In this document: in pieces, positions 25,422 to 33,947 of the stretch
Position numbering within the stretch: position 1 is the first letter of the stretch
How the letters are laid out: every line of letters starts with the position of its first letter
DNA from: Dehalococcoidia bacterium
GTDB lineage: Bacteria; Chloroflexota; Dehalococcoidia; GIF9; UBA5629
Assembly: GCA_011170325.1 (NCBI GenBank)
Contig: DUEX01000005.1
Coordinates: 1 to 51,900 of the forward strand
Reading direction: 5' to 3'
DNA: 51,900 nucleotides
Translations under genes and position numbers: made by a program
Notes under the pieces: model-generated
Told to the model about the DNA's origin: nothing
The model's database searches: none
The model's input: only the letters and a program-made list of their open reading frames with translations

Positions 25422-26364
25422 GATTATTGCTGCTGTAGTTCTGCCTGATGGCAAAATAATATCTCGGAACTACTGCCTGACTGTGGCTGATAAAGGCCCC
25501 AAGGCAGTGTTCAATCGATTGTTATCTGCTGCTAACAAGACTGTGACCCAAGCTAAGCTGAAGACCTCTGAGCTAACTGGCGTTGGCATTGCCGCTGCTG
25601 GAGCTTTAGATATGGAAAGAGGGGTTATAACTGACTCTCCTAATTTGCCCAATTGGCATGATATTCCTTTAAGAGATATTCTGGCTGATGGGTTGGGTAT
25701 CACTACTTATCTCATTAACGATGCTAGTGCTGCTGCCTTAGGGGAACATCGTTTTGGAGCTGGGAAAGGGGTAGATAATTTAATCTATCTTACGGTGAGC
25801 ACAGGCATTGGTGGCGGTATAATCATGGGCAGCAAACTCTATTCTGGGGCTGATGGTTGTGCTGGTGAACTGGGGCATATGACAATTGAAGCGGGTGGAC
25901 CGAAATGCAATTGTGGTAACTTGGGCTGTCTGGAGGCTCTGGCATCGGGCACTGCTGTAGCTAGGGAAGCAGTAAGACGAGTTAATGGAGGTGAAACAAG
26001 CTCTATCGTTGAACTTGTTGCTGGTAGGCTTGAAAGCATTACTGCTGAGATAGTGGCTTTGGCTGCAAGACAAGGTGATTCTTTAGCCTGTGATATAGTA
26101 GCGGAAGCTGCTAATTATCTAGGCATTGGTCTGGCAAATCTGGTCAATATTTTCAATCCTGAGCTGATTGTCATCGGTGGCGGTATGTCTCAGATGGGGA
26201 ATATGCTGCTTAAACCAGCCCGAAAAGTGGTTAAAGAGAGAGCTTTCAAACTGCCAGCTCGAACAGTGCGCATTGTTCGTGCCCGCCTTGGCAGCAACGC
26301 CGGGATAATTGGTGCTGCTGCATATGTTTTCGACCAGCAACTAGAAAGGAAGACAAAGGCGTGA
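25369..26364 (+). CDS. ROK family sugar kinase, probable glucokinase
   Basis: ATP-dependent sugar kinase of 331 aa. It shows AVDLGGTKIIAAVV (phosphate loop 1), STGIGGGIIMGSKLYSGADG, ELGHMTIEAGGPKCNCGNLGCLEALASG with the ROK zinc motif C-x-C-G-x-x-G-C-x-E split over the segment, and NPELIVIGGG. Glucose is the likeliest substrate because glucan-degrading GH57 enzymes and a trehalose synthase follow. The ATG at 25369 makes a 53-base overlap with glgA; a TTG at 25390 would shorten it but leave the fold with almost no lead-in. It overlaps the next gene by a GTGA. Confidence 0.88.
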   Translation: MLKVNQQLALAVDLGGTKIIAAVVLPDGKIISRNYCLTVADKGPKAVFNRLLSAANKTVTQAKLKTSELTGVGIAAAGALDMERGVITDSPNLPNWHDIPLRDILADGLGITTYLINDASAAALGEHRFGAGKGVDNLIYLTVSTGIGGGIIMGSKLYSGADGCAGELGHMTIEAGGPKCNCGNLGCLEALASGTAVAREAVRRVNGGETSSIVELVAGRLESITAEIVALAARQGDSLACDIVAEAANYLGIGLANLVNIFNPELIVIGGGMSQMGNMLLKPARKVVKERAFKLPARTVRIVRARLGSNAGIIGAAAYVFDQQLERKTKA

Positions 26365-27662
26365 TTTATTGGGCGCAACTTCTCCATTTCTATCAGCCAC
26401 CAACTCAATCACCTGCTGTCTTGAGGAAGATTTGTGAGGAGTCCTACCGACCTTTGATGAATGTTTTCCTCCAATATCCTCAGGCCAGAGTCACGGTGAA
26501 CATCAATGGTGTCCTCACTGAGATGCTCCATGACTGTGGATATGGTGATGTTATTGATGGGTTTAGACAGCTAGCCAAAAGGGGCCAGATAGAGTTCACC
26601 GGTAGCGGCAAATATCACCCAATCCTGCCGCTTATTCCCCAAAAGGAGGTGGAAAGGCAAATTCAGCTAAATTCAGGAACAAACAGGCGTTTGTTAGGAA
26701 AGGTCTATGAGCCACGCGGCTTTTTCCCGCCTGAGATGTGCTATAGTAAAGATATTGTCTCATCTATCCTGAATTCTGGGCATGAATGGGTTATATTGAG
26801 TGGCATCGCCTGTGGCTGTACAGAGAGTTGGCCAGTGGACAGGATTCACTATATCAAGGAAGGCAATAAACGGTTGCTGGTGCTCTTTCGTGATGACGTT
26901 GTCAGCAACAGAATATCCTTTCGAAATTTGGAAGCGGCTGAATTTCTGGATAACTTAAAGTATATCAAGGGGAAGAAGGAGAACATATATGTTGTCACCG
27001 CCATGGATGCCGAAACCTTTGGTCATCACATCCGGCACTGGGAAGAACTATTTCTGGCCGACGTTTATGAGCAAATTGAATCTAACCTAGGGGTGTTAGG
27101 CAGCCTCAAGCAGAGTACAGTGCTGGCTCATCAGCATAGCCTTTTCCTTGAAAATGGTAAGATGGCTGAAGAAGTCCAAGCTGTGACTATAAGTGAACTT
27201 CTAGAGCTTTTCCCGCTGGGTAGACGTATAGAACCACTGGCATCGTCATGGAGCACTTCTGCTCAAGATTTGGCCGCTGAAAATCCTTACCCTTTATGGA
27301 AGGAAAGAGGTAATGAGATTCATCGTCTTCAGTGGGAACACGTGGATATAACCATCGCATTGGTGGACGAGGCTATGGAAGTTGCTGATAGTGGTGAAGC
27401 TAAACGATTTGCCAATATCGCGCGTGGCTTGCTTGATAGGGCACTGCATAGCTGTCAGTTTTGGTGGGCAAGCCGGAGGCCAATGTGGGATATTAATTTG
27501 ATTCACATGGGATTGCTGGAACAATTACGGGCTATTGTTAACGCGTATCGAGCTATCAACCTTAGCCAGGCTGACGAAGATATCAAGCGGGATTACTATC
27601 ATAAGCTGGTAGCTGCCAGGGATTTGAGGAGCAAGATTAGTGACCGGCTTTTTGTATGGTGA
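26361..27662 (+). CDS. GH57 family protein, paralogue A
   Basis: A 433-aa GH57-type (beta/alpha)7-barrel protein. It begins with YWAQLLHFYQPPTQ, has QIEFTGSGKYHPILPLIP, FFPPEMCYS with the putative nucleophile Glu, AMDAETFGHH with the putative acid/base Asp, and a helical C-terminus with LHSCQFWWASRRPMWD. It is clearly paralogous to the gene at 30384 (shared PPTQ, QIEFTGS, YHPILPLIP, PPEMCYS, HSCQ-WWAS). Substrate unknown; an alpha-glucan hydrolase or transferase is likely from context. The GTG start overlaps the ROK stop by 4 bases. Confidence 0.85.
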   Translation: MIYWAQLLHFYQPPTQSPAVLRKICEESYRPLMNVFLQYPQARVTVNINGVLTEMLHDCGYGDVIDGFRQLAKRGQIEFTGSGKYHPILPLIPQKEVERQIQLNSGTNRRLLGKVYEPRGFFPPEMCYSKDIVSSILNSGHEWVILSGIACGCTESWPVDRIHYIKEGNKRLLVLFRDDVVSNRISFRNLEAAEFLDNLKYIKGKKENIYVVTAMDAETFGHHIRHWEELFLADVYEQIESNLGVLGSLKQSTVLAHQHSLFLENGKMAEEVQAVTISELLELFPLGRRIEPLASSWSTSAQDLAAENPYPLWKERGNEIHRLQWEHVDITIALVDEAMEVADSGEAKRFANIARGLLDRALHSCQFWWASRRPMWDINLIHMGLLEQLRAIVNAYRAINLSQADEDIKRDYYHKLVAARDLRSKISDRLFVW

Positions 27663-27703
27663 AATATACGGTGTTGCCATCATCCAGACTTTGGTGAGTT
27701 GAA

Positions 27704-29083
27704 ATGGGTCAGTGGATTCAGTGGCTAACGGGCAATTGGCTTCAGGTAGCCATTCCAGTAATAGCCTTTCTCGCCTCCTATGTCGTTGGTCTGTGGTTGA
27801 GAAGGGTTGCCTATGATGCTTTCAACCGATGGATTGCGAGAGCAAAATGGGAAGGAAGTCGATTAGTTGTTGAGACGACACGGCGTCCTTTTTTGCACTG
27901 GTTCCTGTTATTGGGCGGTTATATAGCTATTTACGTCTCAGTATTGCCTCCGGAATGGAAAACTGCAGGTGGCAAGATAGTAGCTACCCTGTTTATTCTG
28001 TCCCTAACTTGGGTAGTTGTTAGATTAAGTGAAAAACTCCTAGAACTCAGTTTGCCCAAATTGAAAGCTCCGCCAACCCCAACCACACTAGTAGTAAATA
28101 TTGTCAGAGTTAGCGTCATTGTCGTTGGTGTATTAATAGTGCTTGATATCTGGGGAGCACCAACTACTCCCATTATTCTCGTTCTAGCTGCCGGCCTCTT
28201 TATAGCTGGTTTAGCTTTACGGGACACCATCCTTAACCTTTTTTCGGGAGCACAGGTAGTTTGGGGAGAACAAATCAAAGTGGGTGATTTTATTAGACTG
28301 GGGTCGGGAGAAACAGGTCATGTTACTGGCATCACTTGGCGCAATACCCAAATCAGGACGCTAGAGGGTAGTTCTGTTCTTATTCCTAATAGCATGCTGG
28401 CTCGAACTACTTTGACTAACTACGGGCATCCCGTTAAGGAGGCTACTTTTCCTCTTCACTTCTCCACTCGTCTCCATCTGAAAGAGTTGACCGGGCTTAA
28501 GGCAAGCAATTTGCGTGAGCTGGTCGATACATTGAAACAGGTACCTGACTCAGTTGTTTACTACCATACTCACCACTTCTTGGAGGAGCATCACTATCTC
28601 ACTCCTGAACCGGCTAACGATTTCGCATTATGGGTCAGCGATGCCTTGGGCAACGAGGTGTTGGGAGAGAGGTTGGCCAGTATAGACACCTTTGATTTTT
28701 CCACTATGGGGGCTTTGAAAGAACGGCTTGTGGATGTCATCGAAGACTATCTGGCAAGAAGTCCGGCTGGAGGTACAGCCCCAGAAGGGCGAGAATTTCA
28801 TTTTATTCGGTCGAGAAGTATCATACTCCCTACCCCCTATGTCGCTAGGGACCTGAGGGAATTTGTGGAGGTAATGAAAAAAATTACCATTGACTCCATT
28901 TACTTCCATGTTTTTGACGCTAGGTTGAGATTGCAAAAGGCCACGAACGATTTCTCTATATGGATTGAAGATGGCTTGGGAGAGCAGGAATTGGCTAACG
29001 AAATCTCCCGATTTGACCCTTATCTTTATACTTTGGAGAGTCTCAGAGCCAAAATAATTCAACTTGTTGAGAAGCATATTTAG
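27704..29083 (+). CDS. MscS-type mechanosensitive channel with two C-terminal DUF5752-like domains
   Basis: Membrane channel of 459 aa. Helices lie at about 13-32, 64-82, 91-108, 131-149 and a pore-lining one at about 153-172. The MscS beta domain covers about 175-242 (IKVGDFIRLG, GHVTGITWRNTQIRT, IPNSMLARTTLTNYG). The usual C-terminal vestibule is replaced by a tandem repeat: residues 250-350 and 364-459 align with each other (NLRELVDTL/DLREFVEVM, YYHTH/YFHVF, NDFALWVSDALGNE/NDFSIWIEDGLGEQ, LKERLVDVIE/LRAKIIQLVE). I recognise the repeat as DUF5752-like, a domain I recall near trehalose synthases. It lies between two GH57 genes and 12 bases before treT, suggesting osmotic control of solute or glycogen metabolism. 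Confidence 0.88.
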   Translation: MGQWIQWLTGNWLQVAIPVIAFLASYVVGLWLRRVAYDAFNRWIARAKWEGSRLVVETTRRPFLHWFLLLGGYIAIYVSVLPPEWKTAGGKIVATLFILSLTWVVVRLSEKLLELSLPKLKAPPTPTTLVVNIVRVSVIVVGVLIVLDIWGAPTTPIILVLAAGLFIAGLALRDTILNLFSGAQVVWGEQIKVGDFIRLGSGETGHVTGITWRNTQIRTLEGSSVLIPNSMLARTTLTNYGHPVKEATFPLHFSTRLHLKELTGLKASNLRELVDTLKQVPDSVVYYHTHHFLEEHHYLTPEPANDFALWVSDALGNEVLGERLASIDTFDFSTMGALKERLVDVIEDYLARSPAGGTAPEGREFHFIRSRSIILPTPYVARDLREFVEVMKKITIDSIYFHVFDARLRLQKATNDFSIWIEDGLGEQELANEISRFDPYLYTLESLRAKIIQLVEKHI

Positions 29084-29095
29084 ATAGGGAATTCT

Positions 29096-30343
29096 ATGGA
29101 AGAAGAGATTTACCGACAGTCTAAAAGCAAAATTGAAGATTATGAGACCATTGTTGGCAGAAGCTATATTGAAGAGCTCAAAATACTTGGAGACAGGCTC
29201 TCTGGAAAGATTATTCAGAATATAAACTCCACCTATGTTGGTGGGGGCGTAGCTGAAATCTTGAGCCACTTAGTGCCCTTATTTAATCAACTGGGCGTTG
29301 ATGCTAGATGGAATGTTATTCAGGGTAGTGACAAGTTTTTCGAGGTTACCAAGAAGTTCCACAACGCTCTCCACGGCAAGGACGAGAAGATATCTCCCGA
29401 GGAATTTTCTCTGTTCTTGGAGATAAACCAGCGTAATCTAAATGAACTGAATTTTTTCGGAGACATACTTTTTGTTCATGATCCCCAACCAGTAGCCCTG
29501 ATAGCCAAGAAGGATGAGATCGGTAGAAAATGGGTATGGAGATGCCACATTGATGTATCAAATCCTAATCAGGAAGTATGGGATTTCCTTCGTGGTTTCA
29601 TTCATGATTACGATGCCGTAGCCTTCTCGTCTCCTAGCTTCTCTCGGCAAATACCTGTTAGCCAGTTCTTGATTTCACCTTCGATAGACCCATTGAGTGA
29701 CAAGAACAAGGAGATACCTCCGGAAGCAATTGATTCTGTGCTGGCAAAATATGGCCTAGGTCAAGACAAACCTATGATTGTCCAGGTTTCTCGCTTTGAT
29801 TATCTCAAGGATCCTATAGGGGTGATAAACGCTTTTGAAAGAGTGAAAAGGAATATAGACTGCCAACTGGTCTTAGCTGGTGGTACAGCCAGCGATGACC
29901 CAGAATCGGAAAAGGTGCTTAACGAGGTTATGGAACGAGCAGCAGGAAATCCAGACATTCATATCCTTCTGATACCTCCAGGTAGTGATATTGAAATAAA
30001 TGCCTTGCAGAGGGCAGCTACAATAATCATGCAGAAGTCCTTAAAGGAAGGCTTTGGTCTAACTGTAAGCGAGGCTCTTTGGAAGAGGAAGCCTGTAATA
30101 GCCGGTGCGGTCGGTGGGATACCACTGCAAATTCAACATAGATTCACTGGCCTTTTATGCTACAGCATTGAGGGGGCGGTTTATGCTCTAAGGCAGCTCT
30201 TAACCAACCCCGAATATGCTGGCTGGCTTGGGGAAAATGGCCGACAGCATGTCAAACAAAATTTCTTAATAACTCGCCAGCTTAGAGATTACTTGCTTAT
30301 GTTCCTATCTCTATACTACCCCGGAGACGTAGTTCAGCTGTAA
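29096..30343 (+). CDS. treT: Trehalose glycosyltransferring synthase (TreT type, GT4)
   Basis: GT4 enzyme of 415 aa that makes trehalose from NDP-glucose and glucose, reversible in characterised archaeal and thermophile enzymes. The N-domain has INSTYVGGGVAEILSHLVPL, LGVDARWNVIQG and FVHDPQPVALI; the C-domain has VSRFDYLKDPIGVI, KEGFGLTVSEALWKRKPVIAG with the two-Glu donor motif, and GGIPLQI. ADP-glucose from GlgC and glucose from the GH57 enzymes are available from the same operon. It follows the MscS gene after 12 bases. Very likely a member of the TreT family; the exact donor nucleotide is unknown. Confidence 0.88.
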   Translation: MEEEIYRQSKSKIEDYETIVGRSYIEELKILGDRLSGKIIQNINSTYVGGGVAEILSHLVPLFNQLGVDARWNVIQGSDKFFEVTKKFHNALHGKDEKISPEEFSLFLEINQRNLNELNFFGDILFVHDPQPVALIAKKDEIGRKWVWRCHIDVSNPNQEVWDFLRGFIHDYDAVAFSSPSFSRQIPVSQFLISPSIDPLSDKNKEIPPEAIDSVLAKYGLGQDKPMIVQVSRFDYLKDPIGVINAFERVKRNIDCQLVLAGGTASDDPESEKVLNEVMERAAGNPDIHILLIPPGSDIEINALQRAATIIMQKSLKEGFGLTVSEALWKRKPVIAGAVGGIPLQIQHRFTGLLCYSIEGAVYALRQLLTNPEYAGWLGENGRQHVKQNFLITRQLRDYLLMFLSLYYPGDVVQL

Positions 30344-30383
30344 ATCCTTCGTTTCAACTGTATTTGATGGGAAAGGATGATGG

Positions 30384-31613
30384 ATGTATTGGGTTAATTT
30401 TCTGCATATTTATCAGCCGCCAACGCAAACCGAAGAAATTGTGCGCAAGGTTACTGAAGAATGCTATGAAAAACTAATATCGGTACTGGAAGATGGGCCT
30501 CAAGGAAAAATCACTTTGAATATAAGTGCTGTCCTAACCGAGCAGCTTGACCGTTATGGATACAGTGATGTTATAGAAAGGCTAGGTAAATTGGCAGAGA
30601 AAGGACAGATTGAATTTACCGGCAGCGCCATGTATCATCCCATTTTGCCACTTATCCCTGAAGGCGAGGTAGTGCGACAAATAGAGATGAACACAAAAAT
30701 AAATAAGCGCTATTTCGGTGAGATTTACAACCCTAAGGGATTTTCCCCCCCTGAGATGTGCTACAGTTTTGATGTAGCTAAAATAGTTGCCAAGCTTGGT
30801 TTTTCGTGGATCATAGTAGATGAGCTATCCCTTCAAGGCAAGATAGGAACTGCCAGAGACGACGTAATTTACGAAATTAATGGTCTGGAGAACCTCGGCG
30901 CTTTTTTCAAAGAGCGCCCGCTCAGCGCTGGACTTACTTATGGTAAATACCCTAATGCCCAACTTTTCCTTAAAGATTTGGGAAACAAGTTGAATAGACA
31001 TTGTTATTTATTAACCGGTACTGACGGAGAAATCTACGGGCATCACCGCCCAGGACAGGAAAGACTGCTTGAGGAGGTCTTTGCTCAGGGAGAACCCCAG
31101 ACCTGCACCATTTCTGAACTGTCCCAGTTTTTCCGAAGCGTGGAAAAAGTGACACCACTGCCATGTTCATGGAGTACATGGGAAGATGAAATGGCTCATG
31201 GCATATATTATCCTCAATGGTCATACCCTGACCATGAAATCCACCGACTCCAGTGGTACCTGACTAATTTAGCCGTGCAGATCATCCGTGAGACTCCGGA
31301 GGATTCCGAAGGCTACCAGGAAGGTCGCCACCTTCTTGATGAAGGGCTGCATAGCTGCCAGTACTGGTGGGCGAGCTGTCGCCCATGGTGGGATACTGGG
31401 ATGATTGAAGCTGGAGCGCAGAAACTCTACAATGCAGTTCGTAGTATTAGGAATCTACCTAAAGAGCAAGTTGATAGAGCAAAGTCACTTTTCATTTTCA
31501 TAGTTGAAACAGCTAGAGAATGGCAGGGGACAGGCAAGGCTGAAGCACTGAAATGGAAGTATCTCGAAGAACATAAGGAAGTAACCTCCGAGTTGACTTT
31601 CGGGCAGCACTAA
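30384..31613 (+). CDS. GH57 family protein, paralogue B
   Basis: A 409-aa GH57-type protein and a close paralogue of the gene at 26361: VNFLHIYQPPTQ, QIEFTGSAMYHPILPLIP, FSPPEMCYS (putative nucleophile Glu), TGTDGEIYGHH (putative acid/base Asp) and LHSCQYWWASCRPWWD all line up. The paralogues enclose the MscS-treT pair, so an ancestral gene was probably duplicated within the operon. Substrate unknown; a glucan-degrading activity feeding glucose to TreT and the ROK kinase is inference. The ATG at 30384 is preceded by GAAAGGATG. Confidence 0.85.
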   Translation: MYWVNFLHIYQPPTQTEEIVRKVTEECYEKLISVLEDGPQGKITLNISAVLTEQLDRYGYSDVIERLGKLAEKGQIEFTGSAMYHPILPLIPEGEVVRQIEMNTKINKRYFGEIYNPKGFSPPEMCYSFDVAKIVAKLGFSWIIVDELSLQGKIGTARDDVIYEINGLENLGAFFKERPLSAGLTYGKYPNAQLFLKDLGNKLNRHCYLLTGTDGEIYGHHRPGQERLLEEVFAQGEPQTCTISELSQFFRSVEKVTPLPCSWSTWEDEMAHGIYYPQWSYPDHEIHRLQWYLTNLAVQIIRETPEDSEGYQEGRHLLDEGLHSCQYWWASCRPWWDTGMIEAGAQKLYNAVRSIRNLPKEQVDRAKSLFIFIVETAREWQGTGKAEALKWKYLEEHKEVTSELTFGQH

Positions 31614-31622
31614 GGAGCCTGT

Positions 31623-33527
31623 GTGAAGAAAGTATATGTTATTCTAGCTTTCCATGCCCATGAACCCATTTGGGAGCTTACCCAGAGGCTACTAGAGAAC
31701 GTCGATGACATGGATTTGAGGCAGGCTTTGCAAGATGAGAATTGGCTTCTTAAACGCAGTGCCGAGGGACGTGACATCTATCTGGAACTGGTAAACTTTG
31801 CTCGAGGCATGAACATTCCAGTGGCACTGGAAATTACTAATGAGCTATTGATTCAGATAGCCACCTTTATGCCGAAGACTTTGAACGAGATTAAGAAAGC
31901 TTATCAGGAGCGTTTTTTTTACCCCGTCTACGGTTATGCACACCACACCCATATCGCATTGCTGACTGAGACAGAAATAGAAGACGAGATACGCCTCAAC
32001 CGGGAATACATTCATGATATATTGCAAGTGCCTCAACCGATACATTCTGGTCTTTTTCCCATAGAGGGTTCCATAGATTCGAGCAAGCTTGCCGCTTTGA
32101 AACGAAGCGGCATCGTATGGGTTATCTTCCCCAACTTTGACCAACGCAAGGCTTACTATAAAGCTGATGGTAATCTCAATGAAGAATATGAGCCCTTCTT
32201 GATCTTCCACGACATTATCGCCTTACCACGCCATTTCGCAGTTTCGCAGCATATATGGCGTCCCATTACCAAGTGGAAGACGGAAGGCGTAAAGAGTCAG
32301 GGCTACATCCTGGGACGCTACTGGGTGTTGCCTGAGGAATATCAACACCAGCAATTTGTCCAATTCCCTATTAGCAGGGAGGTAGCTATATCCGAATATG
32401 AGGCGGTTCTGTATCAAGCTTTGAAAGGAGCTCCTGACAAAGGGCTTATCCTGTACATTCAAGATTTGGAACTGATGGACTTTGGCGATGTGGCTCTTGA
32501 TATCATGCGGAGTGCGTGGACTAACGTGATTGAACAAAATGACATCAAAGTGAACTTTGTCACGCCTGATCAGTATTTAGATGAAATTGTGTTGCCTCAA
32601 CTTGACAAGCTTAAACATGTTCGCTTTCATCAGGTGTCTTGGGCTCCTGAAATCAGGTTAGTTCTGCGCTATGATGGCCACTACCCGCCATTAGAAGCAG
32701 GTGAGTTCAGAGGCATTGATGCGACTAAGCAAATTTTCCGGCCACTACCTTTTATTTTCTGGGAACCGGGACGTTATATTGCTGAACTTGTTAACGCTCT
32801 TCTGGCTACTTTCGGCTTGTCACAAGAGATACCTGCGACAGCAGCGCAGCTAAATGAAGCAAATTACGATTTTGGCAAACTCCCCACCAATGTCCAAATT
32901 CTCTTACACTCGCGTATTATCAAGCGAGCCTGCAATTGGGGGTGGTTTCCCAACGAAGGCTTACAGAAAAGACCTTTCATCCATGGCTATTGCCTTGCCG
33001 ACCTTCTTTTTGAGAGATTAGAAACGAGTAATTCTGCTTCTCTCAGAAATGACCTTGTCCTAGTAGACAACTCTTCTTTCTATGGACTTGAGCGCATACT
33101 TGAGGTCATTATTGATACCCGGTGCAGTTACTTAACTGAAGCCCTGGTCAAATTGTCGTTGAAATCTGGCTGGGAATATACCGAGGCATTTGAAGAACTG
33201 GACTTGGCATATCATTGGAGGAGAGAGGCAACCAAGTTTATTCTCAGAGCACAGCATCATAGTGAGCGGCTTCGATTTGCCACCGGAGGCAGGTTCACCA
33301 CAGAGCTGAGGCACATGCTCTTCAACTTCCGTGAATATTGTCGAGCAGTTTTCATCTCCATTGACCGCATACAACGCACTTGGGTGAAAGCTGGAGATGT
33401 AGATACTGTCCTCACCGCCATGTACGAGTACCTTTATAGGCTTTATCCACCCAAATTCCCCGCAATATTGCAAAGCACTTTGAGTGAGGAGGAACTAGAG
33501 GAACTAAAGAAGCCTAAGCTAAGATGA
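31623..33527 (+). CDS. Divergent GH57-like protein, 634 aa
   Basis: The N-terminus KVYVILAFHAHEPIW fits the GH57 first strand with its HxHxP motif, and HHTHIALLTETEIEDEI fits the next helix. LFPIEGSID may hold the catalytic Glu and IQDLELMDFGD the catalytic Asp, but neither motif is standard, so activity is uncertain. The second half (about 370-634) is rich in helices, with WNWGWFPN-like aromatic patches (CNWGWFPNEG), and looks like a long form of the GH57 C-terminal helical region. The start is a GTG behind AAGGAG, 9 bases after the previous gene. Probably an alpha-glucan-active or glucan-binding protein; function not assigned. Confidence 0.7.
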   Translation: MKKVYVILAFHAHEPIWELTQRLLENVDDMDLRQALQDENWLLKRSAEGRDIYLELVNFARGMNIPVALEITNELLIQIATFMPKTLNEIKKAYQERFFYPVYGYAHHTHIALLTETEIEDEIRLNREYIHDILQVPQPIHSGLFPIEGSIDSSKLAALKRSGIVWVIFPNFDQRKAYYKADGNLNEEYEPFLIFHDIIALPRHFAVSQHIWRPITKWKTEGVKSQGYILGRYWVLPEEYQHQQFVQFPISREVAISEYEAVLYQALKGAPDKGLILYIQDLELMDFGDVALDIMRSAWTNVIEQNDIKVNFVTPDQYLDEIVLPQLDKLKHVRFHQVSWAPEIRLVLRYDGHYPPLEAGEFRGIDATKQIFRPLPFIFWEPGRYIAELVNALLATFGLSQEIPATAAQLNEANYDFGKLPTNVQILLHSRIIKRACNWGWFPNEGLQKRPFIHGYCLADLLFERLETSNSASLRNDLVLVDNSSFYGLERILEVIIDTRCSYLTEALVKLSLKSGWEYTEAFEELDLAYHWRREATKFILRAQHHSERLRFATGGRFTTELRHMLFNFREYCRAVFISIDRIQRTWVKAGDVDTVLTAMYEYLYRLYPPKFPAILQSTLSEEELEELKKPKLR

Positions 33528-33613
33528 TGCTTATTACAGACAACCTTATAACAATTAGGGTTTGAAAGAGTGCTGATGTCATAATAGTATTGCTGGTAAA
33601 GAGGAGAACAAAA

Positions 33614-33922
33614 GTGAAAGCAAAGGAACTAATCGGTAGGGAGGTCGTTGGCGCTGATGCTAGGAAGGTAGTAGGTAAAGTTGCTGACAAAGATTTGGAT
33701 GTGGCTAGTGTGGCTATGAGTAACATCGTGGTGGAATCAGGTTTGACAAAGAAAATATCGATTCCACCGGAAGATATTGACGGGAATGGGGGCAGGGTTG
33801 TGCTGAAGGTTATCGGGGATAAGATACGGAAAGCAAGTTATGATTTCAGATATATGGTTCGATATTGTTTCCAAACAATCTGGAGCAAAAGTACTTTTCA
33901 GACTCCTCAACTGTGCAGATAA
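33614..33922 (+). CDS. PRC-barrel domain protein
   Basis: A 102-aa protein beginning VKAKELIGREVVGADARKVVGKVADKDLD, a typical PRC beta-barrel opening here split by the family's usual variation, and running to VVLKVIGDKI at about residue 73. PRC barrels bind RNA or protein partners, as in RimM and photosynthetic reaction centre H. The last 30 residues (from RKASYDF on) are unlike the domain and cover a perfect dyad in the DNA, so the true end of the functional protein may be shorter. A GTG at 33614 behind GAGGAG is better than the upstream TTG-type starts. Confidence 0.7.
   Translation: MKAKELIGREVVGADARKVVGKVADKDLDVASVAMSNIVVESGLTKKISIPPEDIDGNGGRVVLKVIGDKIRKASYDFRYMVRYCFQTIWSKSTFQTPQLCR
33864..33879. 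promoter_or_regulatory. Perfect 16-base dyad upstream of the glucanotransferase gene
   Basis: ATTGTTTCCAAACAAT, two perfect 7-base arms around CC, lies 68 bases before the GH57 gene at 33948 and inside the atypical tail of the PRC gene. Its symmetry fits a repressor operator; a weak hairpin is the alternative. Confidence 0.35.
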
Positions 33923-33947
33923 TTAACGTTAATATATTAGCAATTCG

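Noticed and set aside
28628-29269. 213-codon minus-strand frame over the MscS and treT genes
   Set aside because: Long, but antisense to two genes with clear families; no motif and no ribosome site.
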